This document shows, in pieces, positions 46,075 to 57,384 of a stretch of 64,000 bases of DNA (positions are counted from its first letter, which is position 1; the number at the start of each line of letters is the position of its first letter). Source of the DNA: an uncultured Methanobrevibacter sp. (GTDB taxonomy: Archaea; Methanobacteriota; Methanobacteria; Methanobacteriales; Methanobacteriaceae); assembly GCF_947170395.1 (NCBI RefSeq), contig NZ_CAMVTE010000006.1, forward strand, positions 20,291-84,290. The letters are read 5' to 3'. The position numbers and the translations under genes were made by a program. Below the pieces are notes generated by a model. It was not told the DNA's origin, did not search any database, and saw only the letters and a list, made by a program, of their open reading frames with translations.

Positions 46075-48672
46075 ATGATTGAAGAACAGACCAAATCATA
46101 TTCCAAAAAACAAATTTTTAAAATCCTGCACCCTTGGGTCAGGAAATGGTTTGATTCACAGTTTGAGGATTTCACCCCTGCTCAGAAAAAATCAATCATT
46201 GACATCCACAAAAAGAACAACATTTTAATTTCATCACCGACAGGTTCGGGAAAGACACTGACAGCTTTTTTATCCATCATAAGCGAACTAACAACACTTG
46301 CAAGTGAAGACAAGTTAGAAGACAAGGTTTACTGCATTTACATATCACCACTAAAAGCACTTGACAATGATATTGAAAAGAATTTGGACGAACCCTTAAA
46401 AGGAATTCAGGAAATCGCAGGCCGTGATTTGGGAATCCGAAAGGCAGTGAGAACCGGAGACACCTCACAATACCAAAGGCAAAAGATGCTTAAAAAACCA
46501 CCCCACATTTTAATCACCACCCCCGAAACACTATCAATTTTACTGGTCGCTCCAAAGTTTAGAGAAAAGCTAAGTGGCGTGAAATACGTTATTGTTGATG
46601 AAATCCACTCCCTGGCTGAAAACAAAAGAGGAGTCCATCTAAGCCTGTCGCTTGAACGTCTGCAACATCTAATTGGACAATACACCAGAATCGGGCTTTC
46701 AGCAACGGTCAGCCCGATTGAGGAAGTTGCCAGATTTCTGGCAGGTTATGAATACGGTGTCGAGAGAAACTGCAAAATCGTTAATATAAATTATTTAAAG
46801 GAACTGGACATGGAAGTGATGTGTCCTGTAAGCGATATTGTTCTTGCCGATGAAGAGGACACGAAACTCGGAATGTACGATCTGCTGGATGATTTGATTT
46901 GGGATAACAAAACGACCTTGATTTTTACAAACACACGTAGCGGAACGGAACGTTTTGTTTATAACTTAAAGAAAATGTATCCGATGCATTACAGTGACAA
47001 GAATATAATGGCACACCACTCTTCCCTTTCAAAAGAGGTCAGACTGGAAACCGAAAACAAACTGAAGGAAGGAAAACTAAAAGCCGTTGTATCATCCACA
47101 TCCTTAGAGTTGGGAATTGATATCGGATACATTGATTTGGTTGTCCTGATTAATTCACCCAAATCAGTTGCAAGAGCCCTTCAGCGAATTGGAAGAAGCG
47201 GACACAAGCTCCATGAAAAGTCACGGGGAAAAATTATAGTTACAGACAGGGATGATTTGGTCGAGTGTTCAGTTTTGCTTAAAAACGCCAAAGAAGGAAA
47301 AATCGACAAGATTTCAATCCGTACAAACTGTCTGGACGTTCTGGCTCAGCACATCTACGGAATGAGTATTGAAAATCCATGGGATATAGACTACGCCTTT
47401 GACGTGATAAGAAAAAGCTATTGCTATAAAGACCTGACACGTGACGATTACGAAGATGTCTTAAGCTACATGGCCGGAGAATATCCTGAACTGGAAGAGA
47501 GATACGTTTATGCAAAAATATGGATAGATTATAAGGAAAATACCTTTGGAAAACGTGGAAAACTGGCAAGAATGCTTTATTCAACAAATATCGGAACAAT
47601 CCCCGATTCATCAGGAGTATTGGTGAAATGTGATGGTGAAACAGTAGGTAAAATTGAAGAAGTATTCATGGAACGGCTTAAAAAGGGAGATACGTTCGTT
47701 CTGGGAGGGCGAACCTACAGATTCAACTATGGAAAGGGAATGACAATCAATGTTACTCCCGCAAGCGGACCCCCAACAATCCCCTCATGGTTTTCACAAC
47801 AGCTACCACTGGCCTTTGACCTTGCAATGGACATCCAAAGATTCCGGGCACACATGGACGTTAAATTCAGATACCGCAGAAGCAAGGAAGAGATTATGGA
47901 ATTCATTCACGAATATTTATACGTAGATGACTTTGCGGCAAATTCCATTTATGAATATTTTGTTGAACAGTTCAAATATGCCCAAATCCCAAGCAATCAA
48001 AAGTTATTGATTGAATACTACAAAGGATTTGGAGGCAGGCGTTTTGTGATATTCCACTCATTATTTGGAAGAAAAGTCAATGATGCACTATCACGTGCCG
48101 TTGCATATGTTGTAGCTCAAAGATACAACATCAACGTCACAATTTCCATTTCGGACAACGGATTTTACTTAAGCTCAGACGGCAAAATCGGAGGCCTTGA
48201 AGCATTCAGAGAATTAACTCCCGAAAACTTTGAAAACATTCTGACAAGATCACTGAATAAAACCGAAACATTGGCTTCCAGATTCAGACATTGTGCCGGA
48301 AGATCACTCATGACCCTCAGACATTACAAAGGAGAATCCAAATCCGTCGGCCGCCAGCAGGTACGTGGAAAAATCCTGCTTAAATTTGTACAGGACATGG
48401 ATGACAATTTTTCAATCCTAAAAGAAGCCCGAAGGGAGGCTCTTGAAGATTATATGGACATTAAAAATGCTCTGAAAGTAATTGAAATGATTGACAGAGA
48501 AGAAATGGAAATAAAAACCATAAATACCGTTATTCCAAGCCCATTTGCATTCAATTTAGTTTCACAGGGATATCTTGACGTGTTAAATCAAAACGATAAG
48601 GGAGAGTTTACAAAAAGAATGCATATGGCAATTCTTGACCAGATTAAAGATAAGCTAAAAGACATCTACTGA
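46075..48672 (+). CDS. Lhr-type superfamily 2 DEAD/DEAH helicase
   Basis: 865 residues. Walker [10 protein letters not shown] with Lys60, DEIH in VDEIHSL, SATVS motif III, then lobe 2 with [22 protein letters not shown] and QRIGRSGH. After the core comes the Lhr-type winged helix and Lhr-core region ([24 protein letters not shown]). This is the archaeal aLhr group, implicated in DNA repair or RNA metabolism; bacterial Lhr unwinds 3'-tailed DNA-RNA hybrids. The ATG at 46075 fits GAGTGGT upstream; GTG 46066 is in that site. The nearby nucS is also a DNA-repair gene but is 4 kb away and not linked as an operon. Confidence 0.93.
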   Translation: MIEEQTKSYSKKQIFKILHPWVRKWFDSQFEDFTPAQKKSIIDIHKKNNILISSPTGSGKTLTAFLSIISELTTLASEDKLEDKVYCIYISPLKALDNDIEKNLDEPLKGIQEIAGRDLGIRKAVRTGDTSQYQRQKMLKKPPHILITTPETLSILLVAPKFREKLSGVKYVIVDEIHSLAENKRGVHLSLSLERLQHLIGQYTRIGLSATVSPIEEVARFLAGYEYGVERNCKIVNINYLKELDMEVMCPVSDIVLADEEDTKLGMYDLLDDLIWDNKTTLIFTNTRSGTERFVYNLKKMYPMHYSDKNIMAHHSSLSKEVRLETENKLKEGKLKAVVSSTSLELGIDIGYIDLVVLINSPKSVARALQRIGRSGHKLHEKSRGKIIVTDRDDLVECSVLLKNAKEGKIDKISIRTNCLDVLAQHIYGMSIENPWDIDYAFDVIRKSYCYKDLTRDDYEDVLSYMAGEYPELEERYVYAKIWIDYKENTFGKRGKLARMLYSTNIGTIPDSSGVLVKCDGETVGKIEEVFMERLKKGDTFVLGGRTYRFNYGKGMTINVTPASGPPTIPSWFSQQLPLAFDLAMDIQRFRAHMDVKFRYRRSKEEIMEFIHEYLYVDDFAANSIYEYFVEQFKYAQIPSNQKLLIEYYKGFGGRRFVIFHSLFGRKVNDALSRAVAYVVAQRYNINVTISISDNGFYLSSDGKIGGLEAFRELTPENFENILTRSLNKTETLASRFRHCAGRSLMTLRHYKGESKSVGRQQVRGKILLKFVQDMDDNFSILKEARREALEDYMDIKNALKVIEMIDREEMEIKTINTVIPSPFAFNLVSQGYLDVLNQNDKGEFTKRMHMAILDQIKDKLKDIY

Positions 48673-48731
48673 AAATCAATTAACTATATTTATTAAGATA
48701 ATTAAACAATAATTATTCAAGGTGATTATTC

Positions 48732-49106
48732 ATGACCAAATGGAGTGCAGTTACAATAGGATTTATACTCGCCGTAATCGTGCAGGCATTTTTTGCAAAG
48801 TATGAATTTGTAGGCCTTTTAATTGTAGGATTCATAACTGGTTACATTGCCCATTCAGGCACATTGGGAGGCCTATGGAATGCTGCGGTTGCAGGGGCGC
48901 TGGGCACAATTATTGGAGCAGTATTATTCATCATAACTGTAACATTTGGCGGTAGCTTATATGGAATTTTCGGAGGTCTTACAGGATTTACATTATCAGG
49001 AATTACCAGTTTATTTGCTGTTGTGAATGAATTGATTTATTATGCTATTGTAATGGGAATTACTGGAGCTATCGGAGGGGCAATAGCCTCCAAAGACAGA
49101 GATTAA
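48732..49106 (+). CDS. DUF5518-like membrane protein
   Basis: 124 residues with four glycine-rich hydrophobic segments and the ending GAIGGAIASKDRD. I associate this pattern with DUF5518, common in archaea and of unknown function. AAGGTGATTATTC precedes the ATG. The next gene follows after 18 bp and is also a membrane protein, so the two probably form a transcript and perhaps a complex. Confidence 0.75.
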   Translation: MTKWSAVTIGFILAVIVQAFFAKYEFVGLLIVGFITGYIAHSGTLGGLWNAAVAGALGTIIGAVLFIITVTFGGSLYGIFGGLTGFTLSGITSLFAVVNELIYYAIVMGITGAIGGAIASKDRD

Positions 49107-49124
49107 TTTTTTGGAGATATTAAT

Positions 49125-49595
49125 ATGAACGGTTTACCGGATATAAATTTTAAAGCTGTAGTATTTGGAGCAGCAATAGCTGCAGGATTTACACTATTTG
49201 GCTGGCAATATTGGGATTGGTTTTACCCATTCTCAGCAATAGGACTTTTATACGCAGGATATGGACAGAAAAACCTTACACTAGGAACAATACTTGGAGC
49301 CCTGGCATCCACACCAATCGTGATACTATTTTTAGAAGGATACATGGGTCAGCCTAGCGGTTATTTCATAACTGAAAATGGAATATTAGTATTGACAGCT
49401 TTAATTCTTATTGTTGGAGCTCTCATTGGTTTTGTTGGTGCATGGACCAGAAAAAGCCGTGAAAAAGCAAAAGCAGAATTCGAGAAAAAACAGAACATTG
49501 GTAAAAACAAAAATAAAAATAAAAAAAATAAAAAAGCTAATGTTAAAAAAGCAAATGAAAAAACATCTTATGTAGATAAAATATTTAAAAAATAA
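49125..49595 (+). CDS. Membrane protein with lysine/asparagine-rich tail
   Basis: 156 residues: three or four hydrophobic segments (about 8-24, 33-47, 52-70, 86-110), then a tail from about 113 of almost only Lys, Asn, Glu and Ala, ending SYVDKIFKK. The tail would be cytoplasmic and strongly positive, suggesting contact with nucleic acid or lipid head groups. Family not recognised. GGAGATATTAAT precedes the ATG. Likely co-transcribed with the DUF5518-like gene. Confidence 0.65.
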   Translation: MNGLPDINFKAVVFGAAIAAGFTLFGWQYWDWFYPFSAIGLLYAGYGQKNLTLGTILGALASTPIVILFLEGYMGQPSGYFITENGILVLTALILIVGALIGFVGAWTRKSREKAKAEFEKKQNIGKNKNKNKKNKKANVKKANEKTSYVDKIFKK

Positions 49596-49603
49596 TAACA
49601 AAA

Positions 49604-50695
49604 TTATGTTATTATTTTTTCTAATTCATCTCTTTCTATACCATTTTTAATTTCAAGTGCAATTCTTCTACCCATACTCATCGGTTTGCCGTAAGTCAGG
49701 TAGGAGTAAGGAGAACCATCCATAAATGTGTTGGTACCACCATCAGTTCTTGCACTGATTTCAAAACAGATTACTTCCAGATTATCATTTACTAAAGTTT
49801 GCATACAGAATGGACCGTTTAATCCAGGAGCAACTAATTTTTTAGCACTTTCTGTTAATTTATCAGCAATGTCAAATACCTGAGGGAGTAAGGATTCACG
49901 GATTACGGCAGGGTGATTACCGGTAACAACATAAGATGGGCTTAAATCAATGTCTAATTGATCTTTAGCAGGCATTCTTACAAATCCATCAATACTGGAT
50001 TCATATCTTGTATCCATACCCATTAATTCAACTGTATCGTCAAGTGCTGAGTAGAAATAGTGTATACAGTAGTTACAACCGGAAACATATTCTTCTATGT
50101 GTGCTGCTTCAACATCACTGTCTTCTAACCATCCACGTGCTTTCATAGCTTCAATTTTTGCATCAAATTCTTCAGTAGAGGATGCTACAAAGTAACCTCT
50201 TCCACCTCTTGCACCAGGGAACTTTACCATTACAGGCCTGTCAATTTCTGAAGGGTCGTTGTATTTGAACGGTATCCTTACATCACCTTCAACAAGAAGT
50301 GCTCTTTCCTTATCTCTTTCAGCTTCCCATCTAAGTACATCCCTGTTTCCAAACATAGGAACATTGAACTTGTCTTCAACGTTGTCAAGTCCTGCATATG
50401 CGACAAAAGATCCATGAGGAACCACAATTGCATTCATATCCCTAAGTTTTTGTTGAACATCTTCATTAACAATGTCTTTAAATTCATCAACGATAATGTA
50501 TTCGTCAGCTACACCAAAACGTTGATATGGAACTTCACGACCTTTTTCACAAACAATAGCTGTTCTAAACCCTTCTTCCTTAGCACCTTGCAAGATGTGT
50601 AAGGAAGTGTGACTTCCAAGAGTTGCTATTGTTATTTCGTTTTTGTCATATTTAGCCAAAATATCCAAAATATCTTCCTTTTTAACTTCTCCCAT
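49604..50695 (-). CDS. purP: Formate-dependent phosphoribosylaminoimidazolecarboxamide ligase
   Basis: 363 residues. ATP-grasp enzyme. [20 protein letters not shown] near 24-43 is the PurP nucleotide/AICAR-binding start, [13 protein letters not shown] near 153-165 is the phosphate loop, and [20 protein letters not shown] near the end is family-specific. It makes FAICAR from AICAR, formate and ATP in archaeal purine synthesis, replacing the folate-dependent PurH step. Preceded by AGGAGAAGATATA. Single gene with its own promoter. Confidence 0.95.
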   Translation of the reverse strand: MGEVKKEDILDILAKYDKNEITIATLGSHTSLHILQGAKEEGFRTAIVCEKGREVPYQRFGVADEYIIVDEFKDIVNEDVQQKLRDMNAIVVPHGSFVAYAGLDNVEDKFNVPMFGNRDVLRWEAERDKERALLVEGDVRIPFKYNDPSEIDRPVMVKFPGARGGRGYFVASSTEEFDAKIEAMKARGWLEDSDVEAAHIEEYVSGCNYCIHYFYSALDDTVELMGMDTRYESSIDGFVRMPAKDQLDIDLSPSYVVTGNHPAVIRESLLPQVFDIADKLTESAKKLVAPGLNGPFCMQTLVNDNLEVICFEISARTDGGTNTFMDGSPYSYLTYGKPMSMGRRIALEIKNGIERDELEKIIT

Positions 50696-50811
50696 TATAT
50701 CTTCTCCTAAAAGAATGATAATATTATATATATTTTTCTGAATTTATAAGAGTTTTTATTTAATATGAGAATAAATATTAGTAATATTGAATAATTAAGG
50801 AAAAGATAAAA

Positions 50812-51342
50812 ATGTTAATCGGATTGATTTCAGACACACATATTCCCGATAGGGCAAAACAACTACCCCAAAATGTATTGGATGCATTTAGTGATGTTGA
50901 TTTGATATTGCATGCAGGAGATTTAACTTCACTTGAAGTTATTGATGAGCTGGAGCAGATTGCTCCCGTAATGGCAGTTCAGGGAAATATGGACAGAGCA
51001 AATGGAATTGATCTGCCCAAGGCAAAAATTGTTGAAGCTGAAGGATTGAAAATTGGAATTATACATGGAGAAGTATATCCAAGAGCCGATACACAACAGT
51101 TGGTGTATTTGGCAAAAGAACTTAATGTTGACATTTTAGTTAGCGGACATTCACATCAACCTAAAATAGAAAAGGAAGATGGAGTATTGTTGATTAATCC
51201 TGGAAGCCCGATAGTTCCAAGGCTTGCAGACAGAACTGTGATGCTTCTTGAAATAAACGACAGGGAAGTTGATGTGGAAATCGTTAAAATCGGAGCGCCG
51301 GTATGCAGTGCACTTAATTTCGAATTATACAAGAGGGATTGA
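50812..51342 (+). CDS. YfcE/MJ0936-like metallophosphoesterase
   Basis: 176 residues. Calcineurin-like metal motifs: SDTHIPD (Asp, His) near 7-13, HAGDLTS near 39-45, GNMD near 63-66, IHGE near 83-86 and SGHSHQP near 110-116. It is a small bimetal phosphodiesterase, like Methanocaldococcus MJ0936, active on model phosphodiesters; the natural substrate is unknown. It overlaps or adjoins rlmE, with the start of that gene within a few bases of its stop. Confidence 0.92.
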   Translation: MLIGLISDTHIPDRAKQLPQNVLDAFSDVDLILHAGDLTSLEVIDELEQIAPVMAVQGNMDRANGIDLPKAKIVEAEGLKIGIIHGEVYPRADTQQLVYLAKELNVDILVSGHSHQPKIEKEDGVLLINPGSPIVPRLADRTVMLLEINDREVDVEIVKIGAPVCSALNFELYKRD

Positions 51343-51344
51343 AA

Positions 51345-51980
51345 ATGGGAAGCAGATGGCAAGTGGAAAAACATAAAGATCCATACTATAAACAGGCAAA
51401 AAAAGAGGATTATCGCTCACGAGCATCATATAAACTTAAACAGCTAGATAAGAAATTCAAGATAATAAAGGAAGGAAATACCGTAGTTGACCTTGGAGCC
51501 GCACCGGGAGGATGGTCACAAGTCGCCCTTGAAAAAGTCGGAGAAGAGGGAATTGTGGTTGGAGTCGACCTCAACAGATTCAAAAGATTTCCCGAAGAGA
51601 ATTATTATGGAATAAGAGGAGATTTCACAACACCTGAAGTACAGGAAAAGATTATGGAAATCATTGGAGGAAAGGCAAAGGTCGTAATGTCTGATGCGTC
51701 TCCATCACTGTGCGGAATAAAAAACATAGACCAGCTGAGGTCAATCGATTTGATAAATGTGGTTATTGAAATAGCTGAAAACATCCTCGAGGAAAAGGGA
51801 AATCTCGTCATGAAGGTATTTCAGGGACCCGAATATAAACAAATGCTGGATTCCCTTAAAGGAAAATTCAGACAGGTCAAAACTACAAAACCAGCATCAT
51901 CACGTAAAAAAAGTTCTGAAATGTATGTTGTGGGACTTGGATACAAACCTAAAAAAAATAGAAAAGAAAAGAAAAATTAA
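51345..51980 (+). CDS. rlmE: 23S rRNA (uridine-2'-O-)-methyltransferase
   Basis: 211 residues. The opening [16 protein letters not shown] near 24-39 carries the RrmJ signature and catalytic Lys. [15 protein letters not shown] near 51-65 is the S-adenosylmethionine site. The K-D-K-E tetrad follows, with Asp in MSDASPS and Lys in VMKVFQGPE. The lysine-rich tail fits RNA binding. Normal length for the family, without the C-terminal TRAM domain seen in some archaea. ATG 51345 was chosen over TTG 51339. It converges with the coiled-coil gene, overlapping by four bases. Confidence 0.93.
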   Translation: MGSRWQVEKHKDPYYKQAKKEDYRSRASYKLKQLDKKFKIIKEGNTVVDLGAAPGGWSQVALEKVGEEGIVVGVDLNRFKRFPEENYYGIRGDFTTPEVQEKIMEIIGGKAKVVMSDASPSLCGIKNIDQLRSIDLINVVIEIAENILEEKGNLVMKVFQGPEYKQMLDSLKGKFRQVKTTKPASSRKKSSEMYVVGLGYKPKKNRKEKKN

Positions 51981-52396
51981 AGGCTATTGTATGCATCTTC
52001 AGCTGTTTTAAGTTTTTCTTTTGCAAACTCAATCCTGCTGTCCACCTCATTGGATGGCTTGCCCGCATCAAGAGCACTCTGCACATTTTGAATAGCAGAA
52101 TCCGCCCGTGACAACTCTATTTTAGCATTATTATATGTCTGGATATCATCTGAACTGCCAGCATAATATGTGGCTTTAATGCTGTCAAATTTAGCGGATA
52201 AATTGTTATATGATGCTTTCAACTCTGCAAGCTCATCATATTGAGTTCCAGAGGATATTTCGTTTGTAATGCTTGATGAAACCATACTATATCCTACATA
52301 AGCTACAACTACGATTGTTGATATTATCATGATAATTCCAACAACGGAAATTAACATAGAAGTAGATTTGAATAAGCTTAATCTTGATTTCCTCAT
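51977..52396 (-). CDS. Membrane-anchored coiled-coil hypothetical protein
   Basis: 139 residues: a basic N-terminus [11 protein letters not shown], one membrane segment (about 13-38), and an extracytoplasmic helical region rich in Ala, Glu, Lys and Ser with heptad-like spacing (about 52-137). No enzyme motif. It may be a surface spacer or envelope-organising protein. No clear ribosome-binding site; the ATG at 52396 is close to AT-rich promoter-like DNA shared with the divergent mcm gene. Confidence 0.65.
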   Translation of the reverse strand: MRKSRLSLFKSTSMLISVVGIIMIISTIVVVAYVGYSMVSSSITNEISSGTQYDELAELKASYNNLSAKFDSIKATYYAGSSDDIQTYNNAKIELSRADSAIQNVQSALDAGKPSNEVDSRIEFAKEKLKTAEDAYNSL

Positions 52397-52525
52397 AATT
52401 ATCCCAAATTTAATAAAATAATTTTTTTAGTAACTATTAAATTTATTAATTTTAGTATATATTCTTTGCCTATGAAATTTGCAATGCAATATTTTTTAAA
52501 GTATGAAATATTAATAATATAGATA

Positions 52526-54526
52526 ATGAATTCCACTACTAAATCTCAAACATCTATTAGAAAATTCGAAGAATTTTTCGCAACATCCTACAAAGACGAT
52601 GTATTTGAAATCCTAGAAACATATCCCGATGAACGATCACTTACTGTAGATTACAACACCCTGGAAATATTTGATCCTGATTTGGCGGACTTGTTAATAG
52701 ATAAACCGGAAGAAGTGATTGAAGCTGCGCAAACTGCAATAAAAAATATTGACCCACTTGTAAAGGATGCAGACATCAATATCCGTTTTGAAAATCTGTC
52801 CAACATAATTCCGTTAAAGACACTTTTGAGTAAGTATATCGGAACATTTGTTGCAGCAGACGGTATCGTCAGAAAAACAGACGAAATCAGGCCACGTATT
52901 GAAACAGGTGTTTTTGAATGTAGGGGATGTATGAGATTACATGAAGTGGAGCAAAGTTCCGGAAACAGAATTATAGAACCTTCCTTATGTAGTGAATGTG
53001 GTGGAAGATCATTTAGATTGCTTCAGGAGGAATCAAAATACATTGATACCCAAACAGCAAGAATGCAGGAGCCTTTGGAAAATCTATCCGGAGGAACCGA
53101 ACCAAAACAGATGCTGATGGTTTTGGAAGATGATTTGGTGGACAAATTAAATCCCGGAGACAAGGTAAGAATAACCGGAACGCTTAAAACCTTCAGAGAA
53201 GAGAGAAGCGGCAAATTCAAAAACTACATTTATGTAAACCACATCGAACCGCTTGAACAGGAATTCGAAGAGCTTCAGCTTTCCGAAGAGGATGAAGAAA
53301 AAATCATCGAACTGTCACAGGACCCTCACATTTACGAAAAAATTATTAAATCAACAGCACCATCCATCAGAGGTTACAGGGATGTAAAAGAAGCTATTGC
53401 ACTGCAACTCTTTGGAGGAGCTGCCAAACAGCTTGAAGATGAAACAAGACTTAGGGGAGATATCCATATTCTCATCGTAGGGGACCCTGGTATCGGTAAA
53501 TCCCAAATGCTTAAATACGTTTCAAAATTAGCTCCAAGAAGTATTTACACAAGTGGTAAAGGTACAACCGGTGCAGGATTGACTGCAGCTGCCGTAAGGG
53601 ATGAACTTGGAGGATGGTCCCTTGAAGCAGGTGCATTGGTACTTGGGGACCAGGGTAACGTTTGTGTTGACGAGCTCGACAAAATGAGATCAGAAGACAG
53701 ATCCGCACTTCACGAGGCATTGGAACAGCAGACTGTAAGTATTGCAAAAGCAGGAATAATGGCAACATTAAACTCAAGATGTTCCGTTCTTGCAGCGGCA
53801 AACCCTAAATTTGGAAGATTTGACCGTTTCAAAGTACTTGCAGAGCAGATTGACTTGCCTTCACCTATTCTTTCCCGTTTCGATTTGATTTTTGTTGTAG
53901 AAGACAAACCTAGTGTAGAAGGAGATTCAAAGTTAGCGGAACACATTTTGAAAATACACCAATCCAATACCGTTGATTATGAAATTGAACCTGAATTGCT
54001 TAGAAAATATATTGCTTACGCCCGTAAGAACGTGAATCCGGTTTTAACTGATGAAGCAAATGAAGTGTTAAGAGAATTTTATGTAAGTACAAGAAACAGC
54101 AATAAGGAAGAACAGGCCCCTGTCCCAATTACAGCAAGACAGCTCGAAGCTATCATCCGTCTTTCAGAAGCAAGTGCAAAAATCAAACTTAAGGATACTG
54201 TCGACAGGGAAGATGCTGAAAAAGCAGTAAGACTCCAAATGGCCTGTCTTAAAGAGGTGGGAGTTGACCCTGAAACCGGAGAAATAGATATCGAGGTCAT
54301 GGAAGGAAGAACACCTACTTCCGAGAGAGAAAAAATGCAAAGAGTAATGGAAGAAATAGGCCTTCTTGAAGAGGAATTTGGAGACCAGGCCCCACTCAAT
54401 GTCTTAAAAACAAATATGGCTGAAAAATACGATATGAGTGAAGAAAAGGTTGAAGAATTTGTTAGAAACTTAAATCAAAAAGGATTGATTTATGTTCCTG
54501 TAACAGGATATCTTAAACGGGCATAA
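52526..54526 (+). CDS. mcm: Replicative helicase MCM
   Basis: 666 residues. N-terminal domain with a zinc finger, CRGCM..CSECGG (about 133-158), and OB fold. The AAA+ core has Walker A GDPGIGKS (319-326, Lys325), Walker B CVDELDKM, sensor AAANPKFG and arginine finger SRFD. C-terminal winged helix ends [10 protein letters not shown]. It forms the hexameric 3'-5' replication helicase. No intein is inserted. The ATG has no ribosome-binding site, so it may be leaderless. It stands alone, ending in a weak hairpin terminator. Confidence 0.97.
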   Translation: MNSTTKSQTSIRKFEEFFATSYKDDVFEILETYPDERSLTVDYNTLEIFDPDLADLLIDKPEEVIEAAQTAIKNIDPLVKDADINIRFENLSNIIPLKTLLSKYIGTFVAADGIVRKTDEIRPRIETGVFECRGCMRLHEVEQSSGNRIIEPSLCSECGGRSFRLLQEESKYIDTQTARMQEPLENLSGGTEPKQMLMVLEDDLVDKLNPGDKVRITGTLKTFREERSGKFKNYIYVNHIEPLEQEFEELQLSEEDEEKIIELSQDPHIYEKIIKSTAPSIRGYRDVKEAIALQLFGGAAKQLEDETRLRGDIHILIVGDPGIGKSQMLKYVSKLAPRSIYTSGKGTTGAGLTAAAVRDELGGWSLEAGALVLGDQGNVCVDELDKMRSEDRSALHEALEQQTVSIAKAGIMATLNSRCSVLAAANPKFGRFDRFKVLAEQIDLPSPILSRFDLIFVVEDKPSVEGDSKLAEHILKIHQSNTVDYEIEPELLRKYIAYARKNVNPVLTDEANEVLREFYVSTRNSNKEEQAPVPITARQLEAIIRLSEASAKIKLKDTVDREDAEKAVRLQMACLKEVGVDPETGEIDIEVMEGRTPTSEREKMQRVMEEIGLLEEEFGDQAPLNVLKTNMAEKYDMSEEKVEEFVRNLNQKGLIYVPVTGYLKRA

Positions 54527-54550
54527 TAATTTAATGTAACATTCAATCAT

Positions 54551-54590
54551 GTTGGATAATTTTTCTTATCCGACCATCATTCTTTTTTTA
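54551..54590 (+). terminator. Terminator after mcm
   Basis: Hairpin arms GTTGGATAA and TTATCCGAC (54551-54574, one G-T pair), then a T-run about ten bases later. Confidence 0.5.
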
Positions 54591-54698
54591 AATTAATTTT
54601 TTAAATTAAAAAAGTGCTGGAAAATAAGCATACATTAATAAATGATTAAAATAAAATTTAATATATTATACTTATATTAATTTTTTAGGAGATATATC

Positions 54699-55106
54699 AT
54701 GGATAAATATGAAGATTTATTAGAAAGAGCAATTGACCAATTACCTCCTGAAGTATTTGAACACAAAAGATTCAAAATTCCTAAAGCTTATTCAGATATC
54801 CAAGGTAATAGAACATTCATTAAAAACTTTAAAGATGTTGCAGAAGGTTTAAACAGAGACCCTCAACATTTATTAAAATTCTTAATGAGAGAACTGGGTA
54901 CTGCAGGAAACATTGAAGGTCAAAGAGCAATTTTACAAGGTAAATTTACACATTACCTAATCAATGAAAGAATCGAAGATTATGTGGACAAATATGTAAT
55001 TTGCCACGAATGTAACAGACCAGATACCAGAATTATCAGAGAAGGTAGAATATTCTTACTTAAATGTGCTGCATGCGGTGCAACAGCACCTTTAAAATCA
55101 TTATAA
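54699..55106 (+). CDS. Translation initiation factor aIF2 subunit beta
   Basis: 135 residues. The short N-terminal helix binds the gamma subunit, the core carries [31 protein letters not shown], and a C-terminal zinc ribbon CHEC..CAAC lies near 102-126. Part of the aIF2 heterotrimer delivering initiator tRNA to the ribosome. AGGAGATATATC precedes the ATG. Followed after 32 bp by nmd3 and then tyrS, a translation-related run in the same direction. Confidence 0.96.
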   Translation: MDKYEDLLERAIDQLPPEVFEHKRFKIPKAYSDIQGNRTFIKNFKDVAEGLNRDPQHLLKFLMRELGTAGNIEGQRAILQGKFTHYLINERIEDYVDKYVICHECNRPDTRIIREGRIFLLKCAACGATAPLKSL

Positions 55107-55138
55107 TTCTACTTTTTTATTTTATTTTTACAGATATT

Positions 55139-56182
55139 ATGTTTTGTCCGGAGTGCGGAAGTACCGATAAGGAAATGGTCGGTGACATTTGCATTGACTG
55201 TTTTTTGAAAGAATTTCAAATGATTGAACTGCCTAAACGCATTGAAGTTCAGATATGTAGCCACTGCAATAGCAAACTTGAAGAGGGAAAATGGTCTGAA
55301 GAAAACATTCCCGAAGAGGAGATAATCTACAGAGCACTTGAAAGAAATATTAAAATAGCCGATGAAGTTTCAAATGAAATCATCAATCTCGAAATTGATC
55401 AGATAAAAGGAACATTGGCATATTGCTTTGTCGAGGTTACCGGAGAAGTTCATGGAACTCAAATTGAAGAGACACATGACTGTGAAGTTAAAATCCAAAA
55501 GACTGTTTGTCCAAGTTGCAGCAAAATGCAATCAGGCTACTATGAAACCGTAGTTCAATTCAGAGCAGACAAAAGGGAAATAAAACCTGAAGAATATGCC
55601 AAAGCCGATGAAGTGGTAGAGCGAACATTGATAAAACAATCCTCATCAGATAAGCTTGCATATTGTCCTCAAATAGCTAAACTTAAAGAGGGATACGATT
55701 ATTACATAGGTTCTTTTAAATCCGGGAAGAAAGTGGCTGAAAGCCTTAAGGAAGAGTTTGGAGGAATTATCAAGGAATCCCCAAGGCTGATTAGCGAAGA
55801 CAAATCCACCGGAAAGGGACTTTACAGAATTTGGATTTCCGTAAGGATTCCTGAATTTGAAATAAACGATTTCATCAAATACGAAGATAAAATCATTCAG
55901 GTACATAGCATCAGTAAAAATAGCTTCGTCGGAGCAGATATCTCAACAAACAAAAAGCACAACATCCCTATGAAAAACATGGATGACATTGAACTTGTTA
56001 AAAAGGCCAACGAAGTTGAAACCACAACAATCATATCAAAATCACCAAGCATCATACAGATTTTAGATCCTAGCGATTATTCTGCAGTTGATTTGGAAAT
56101 GAAAGACGAATTTGCAGACTATAATATTGGTGATGAAATAAAGCTCATTAAAATTGACAATTACATTTATTTATTGAACTAA
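55139..56182 (+). CDS. NMD3 family protein (60S export factor homologue)
   Basis: 347 residues from ATG 55139. N-terminal zinc fingers CPECGS..CIDC and CSHC..CPSC are the NMD3 hallmark (about 3-20, 40-43, 127-130). The middle has [13 protein letters not shown], and the C-terminal OB-like domain has [29 protein letters not shown]. In eukaryotes NMD3 exports the large ribosomal subunit; in archaea it may act in subunit assembly or quality control. A longer frame starting at 55064 lies inside aIF2-beta and adds a hydrophobic stretch before the first zinc finger, so it is rejected. Confidence 0.92.
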   Translation: MFCPECGSTDKEMVGDICIDCFLKEFQMIELPKRIEVQICSHCNSKLEEGKWSEENIPEEEIIYRALERNIKIADEVSNEIINLEIDQIKGTLAYCFVEVTGEVHGTQIEETHDCEVKIQKTVCPSCSKMQSGYYETVVQFRADKREIKPEEYAKADEVVERTLIKQSSSDKLAYCPQIAKLKEGYDYYIGSFKSGKKVAESLKEEFGGIIKESPRLISEDKSTGKGLYRIWISVRIPEFEINDFIKYEDKIIQVHSISKNSFVGADISTNKKHNIPMKNMDDIELVKKANEVETTTIISKSPSIIQILDPSDYSAVDLEMKDEFADYNIGDEIKLIKIDNYIYLLN

Positions 56183-56190
56183 GTGATAGA

Positions 56191-57153
56191 ATGAATATTG
56201 AAGAGAAAATTCAGTTAATCGAAGAAGGAACCCTTGAAGTTATAGATACCGAAGACTTGAAAGCAGTTCTTGAAAAAGAACAGCCTATAGCTTATACAGG
56301 TTATGAACCTTCAGGAAAAATCCATTTAGGCCATGCCGTAACTGTGCAAAAGTTAAAGCAATTGCAAAAGTTAGGTTTTAAAATTAAAATCCTGCTTGCA
56401 GATTATCATGCATTTTTAAATGGAAAAGGAACTATTGAAGAAATAGCTGAAACTGCAGAATACAATAAAAAATGTTTCCAGGCATTAGGCTTAGATGAAA
56501 CAACTGAATATGTTTTAGGTTCATCTTTCCAGTTAGAACCTGATTACACCGATAAAGTTTATCAACTGGCTACAATGACTACATTAAAAAGGGCAAGAAG
56601 AAGTATGGATCAGGTAAGTCGTGCAGATGACAACCCAAAAGTGGCCAGCGTAATTTATCCAATCATGCAAACCGTGGACATGGCTGCTTTGGAAGTGGAT
56701 GTTGCACTTGGAGGAATGGAACAGAGAAAAATCCAAATGTTGGCTCGTGAAAACCTTGAAAGAATTGATGAAAACGTGCCTGTCTGCATTCACACTCCAT
56801 TATTGCACGGTCTTGACGGTGATGCCAAAATGTCTTCAAGTAAAGGAAACTACATTGCAGTAGACGATTCCGTTGAAGTAATCACCAAAAAAATCAACAA
56901 GAGTTACTGCCCTCAAGGCGAACTTGAAGGAAATCCTATGATTGAAATAGCTGAAACATTTGTATTTGCCAATCAGGATACTTTACTTATTAAAAGACCT
57001 GAGAAATTCGGTGGAGACATTGAATTGACTCATGATGAACTGCTCAAGGAATTTGGTGAAGGAAACTTGCACCCAATGGATTTGAAAAATGGAATTAAAG
57101 ATTTCCTAATCGAATTCTTTGCTCCTGTAAGAAAATTCATGGAGGAAAATTAA
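56191..57153 (+). CDS. tyrS: Tyrosyl-tRNA synthetase
   Basis: 320 residues, the short archaeal form. Class I motifs: [13 protein letters not shown] near 38-49 (HIGH equivalent) and KMSSSKGN near 209-216. The tyrosine pocket is suggested by AYTGYEPSG and [20 protein letters not shown]. It charges tRNA-Tyr. AAGTGATAGA precedes the ATG, eight bases after the nmd3 stop. The next small gene starts immediately after its stop, so the two are coupled. Confidence 0.96.
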   Translation: MNIEEKIQLIEEGTLEVIDTEDLKAVLEKEQPIAYTGYEPSGKIHLGHAVTVQKLKQLQKLGFKIKILLADYHAFLNGKGTIEEIAETAEYNKKCFQALGLDETTEYVLGSSFQLEPDYTDKVYQLATMTTLKRARRSMDQVSRADDNPKVASVIYPIMQTVDMAALEVDVALGGMEQRKIQMLARENLERIDENVPVCIHTPLLHGLDGDAKMSSSKGNYIAVDDSVEVITKKINKSYCPQGELEGNPMIEIAETFVFANQDTLLIKRPEKFGGDIELTHDELLKEFGEGNLHPMDLKNGIKDFLIEFFAPVRKFMEEN

Positions 57154-57363
57154 ATGGAAGACGAAAAACAAGAATTTGAAATGGGAATACCTAACGGTGT
57201 TGGAGAAGCTATGCTTGCTCATGCATTTGAAAAATTCGATTTTAAATTGGAACAAACTGAATTTGGACCCAAACTAATCGGAGAATATGATGAGCTTGTA
57301 AAAGTTAGAGATTTTCTGGAAAATGCCATTAGAGAAAGACTGCAAGAATTAGAAGGAGAATAA
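57154..57363 (+). CDS. Small acidic protein coupled to tyrS
   Basis: 69 residues, MEDEKQEFEMGIPNGVGEA..., soluble, predominantly helical with an EYDELVKVRDFLENAIRERLQELEG C-terminus. The ATG directly follows the tyrS stop with no gap and only GGAGGA within tyrS as ribosome-binding site (GGAGGAAAATTAA), which is well placed. I do not recognise the family. Tight coupling suggests co-regulation or interaction with the synthetase (inference). Confidence 0.7.
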   Translation: MEDEKQEFEMGIPNGVGEAMLAHAFEKFDFKLEQTEFGPKLIGEYDELVKVRDFLENAIRERLQELEGE

Positions 57364-57372
57364 TTATTCTCC
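57355..57372. terminator. Bidirectional terminator between the tyrS run and tmk
   Basis: A perfect 18-bp palindrome GGAGAATAATTATTCTCC spans the stop codon of the small gene, followed on the + strand by a T-rich stretch ending TTTTTTATT. Confidence 0.65.
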
Positions 57373-57384
57373 AAAACTTATTTT

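Noticed and set aside
53511..53967. Minus-strand frames across mcm
   Set aside because: They lie opposite Walker A/B coding sequence; only mcm has conserved motifs.
55064..55138. Longer NMD3 start inside aIF2-beta
   Set aside because: The extension would be the frame-shifted zinc ribbon of aIF2-beta plus a hydrophobic run; the family begins with MFCPECG at 55139.
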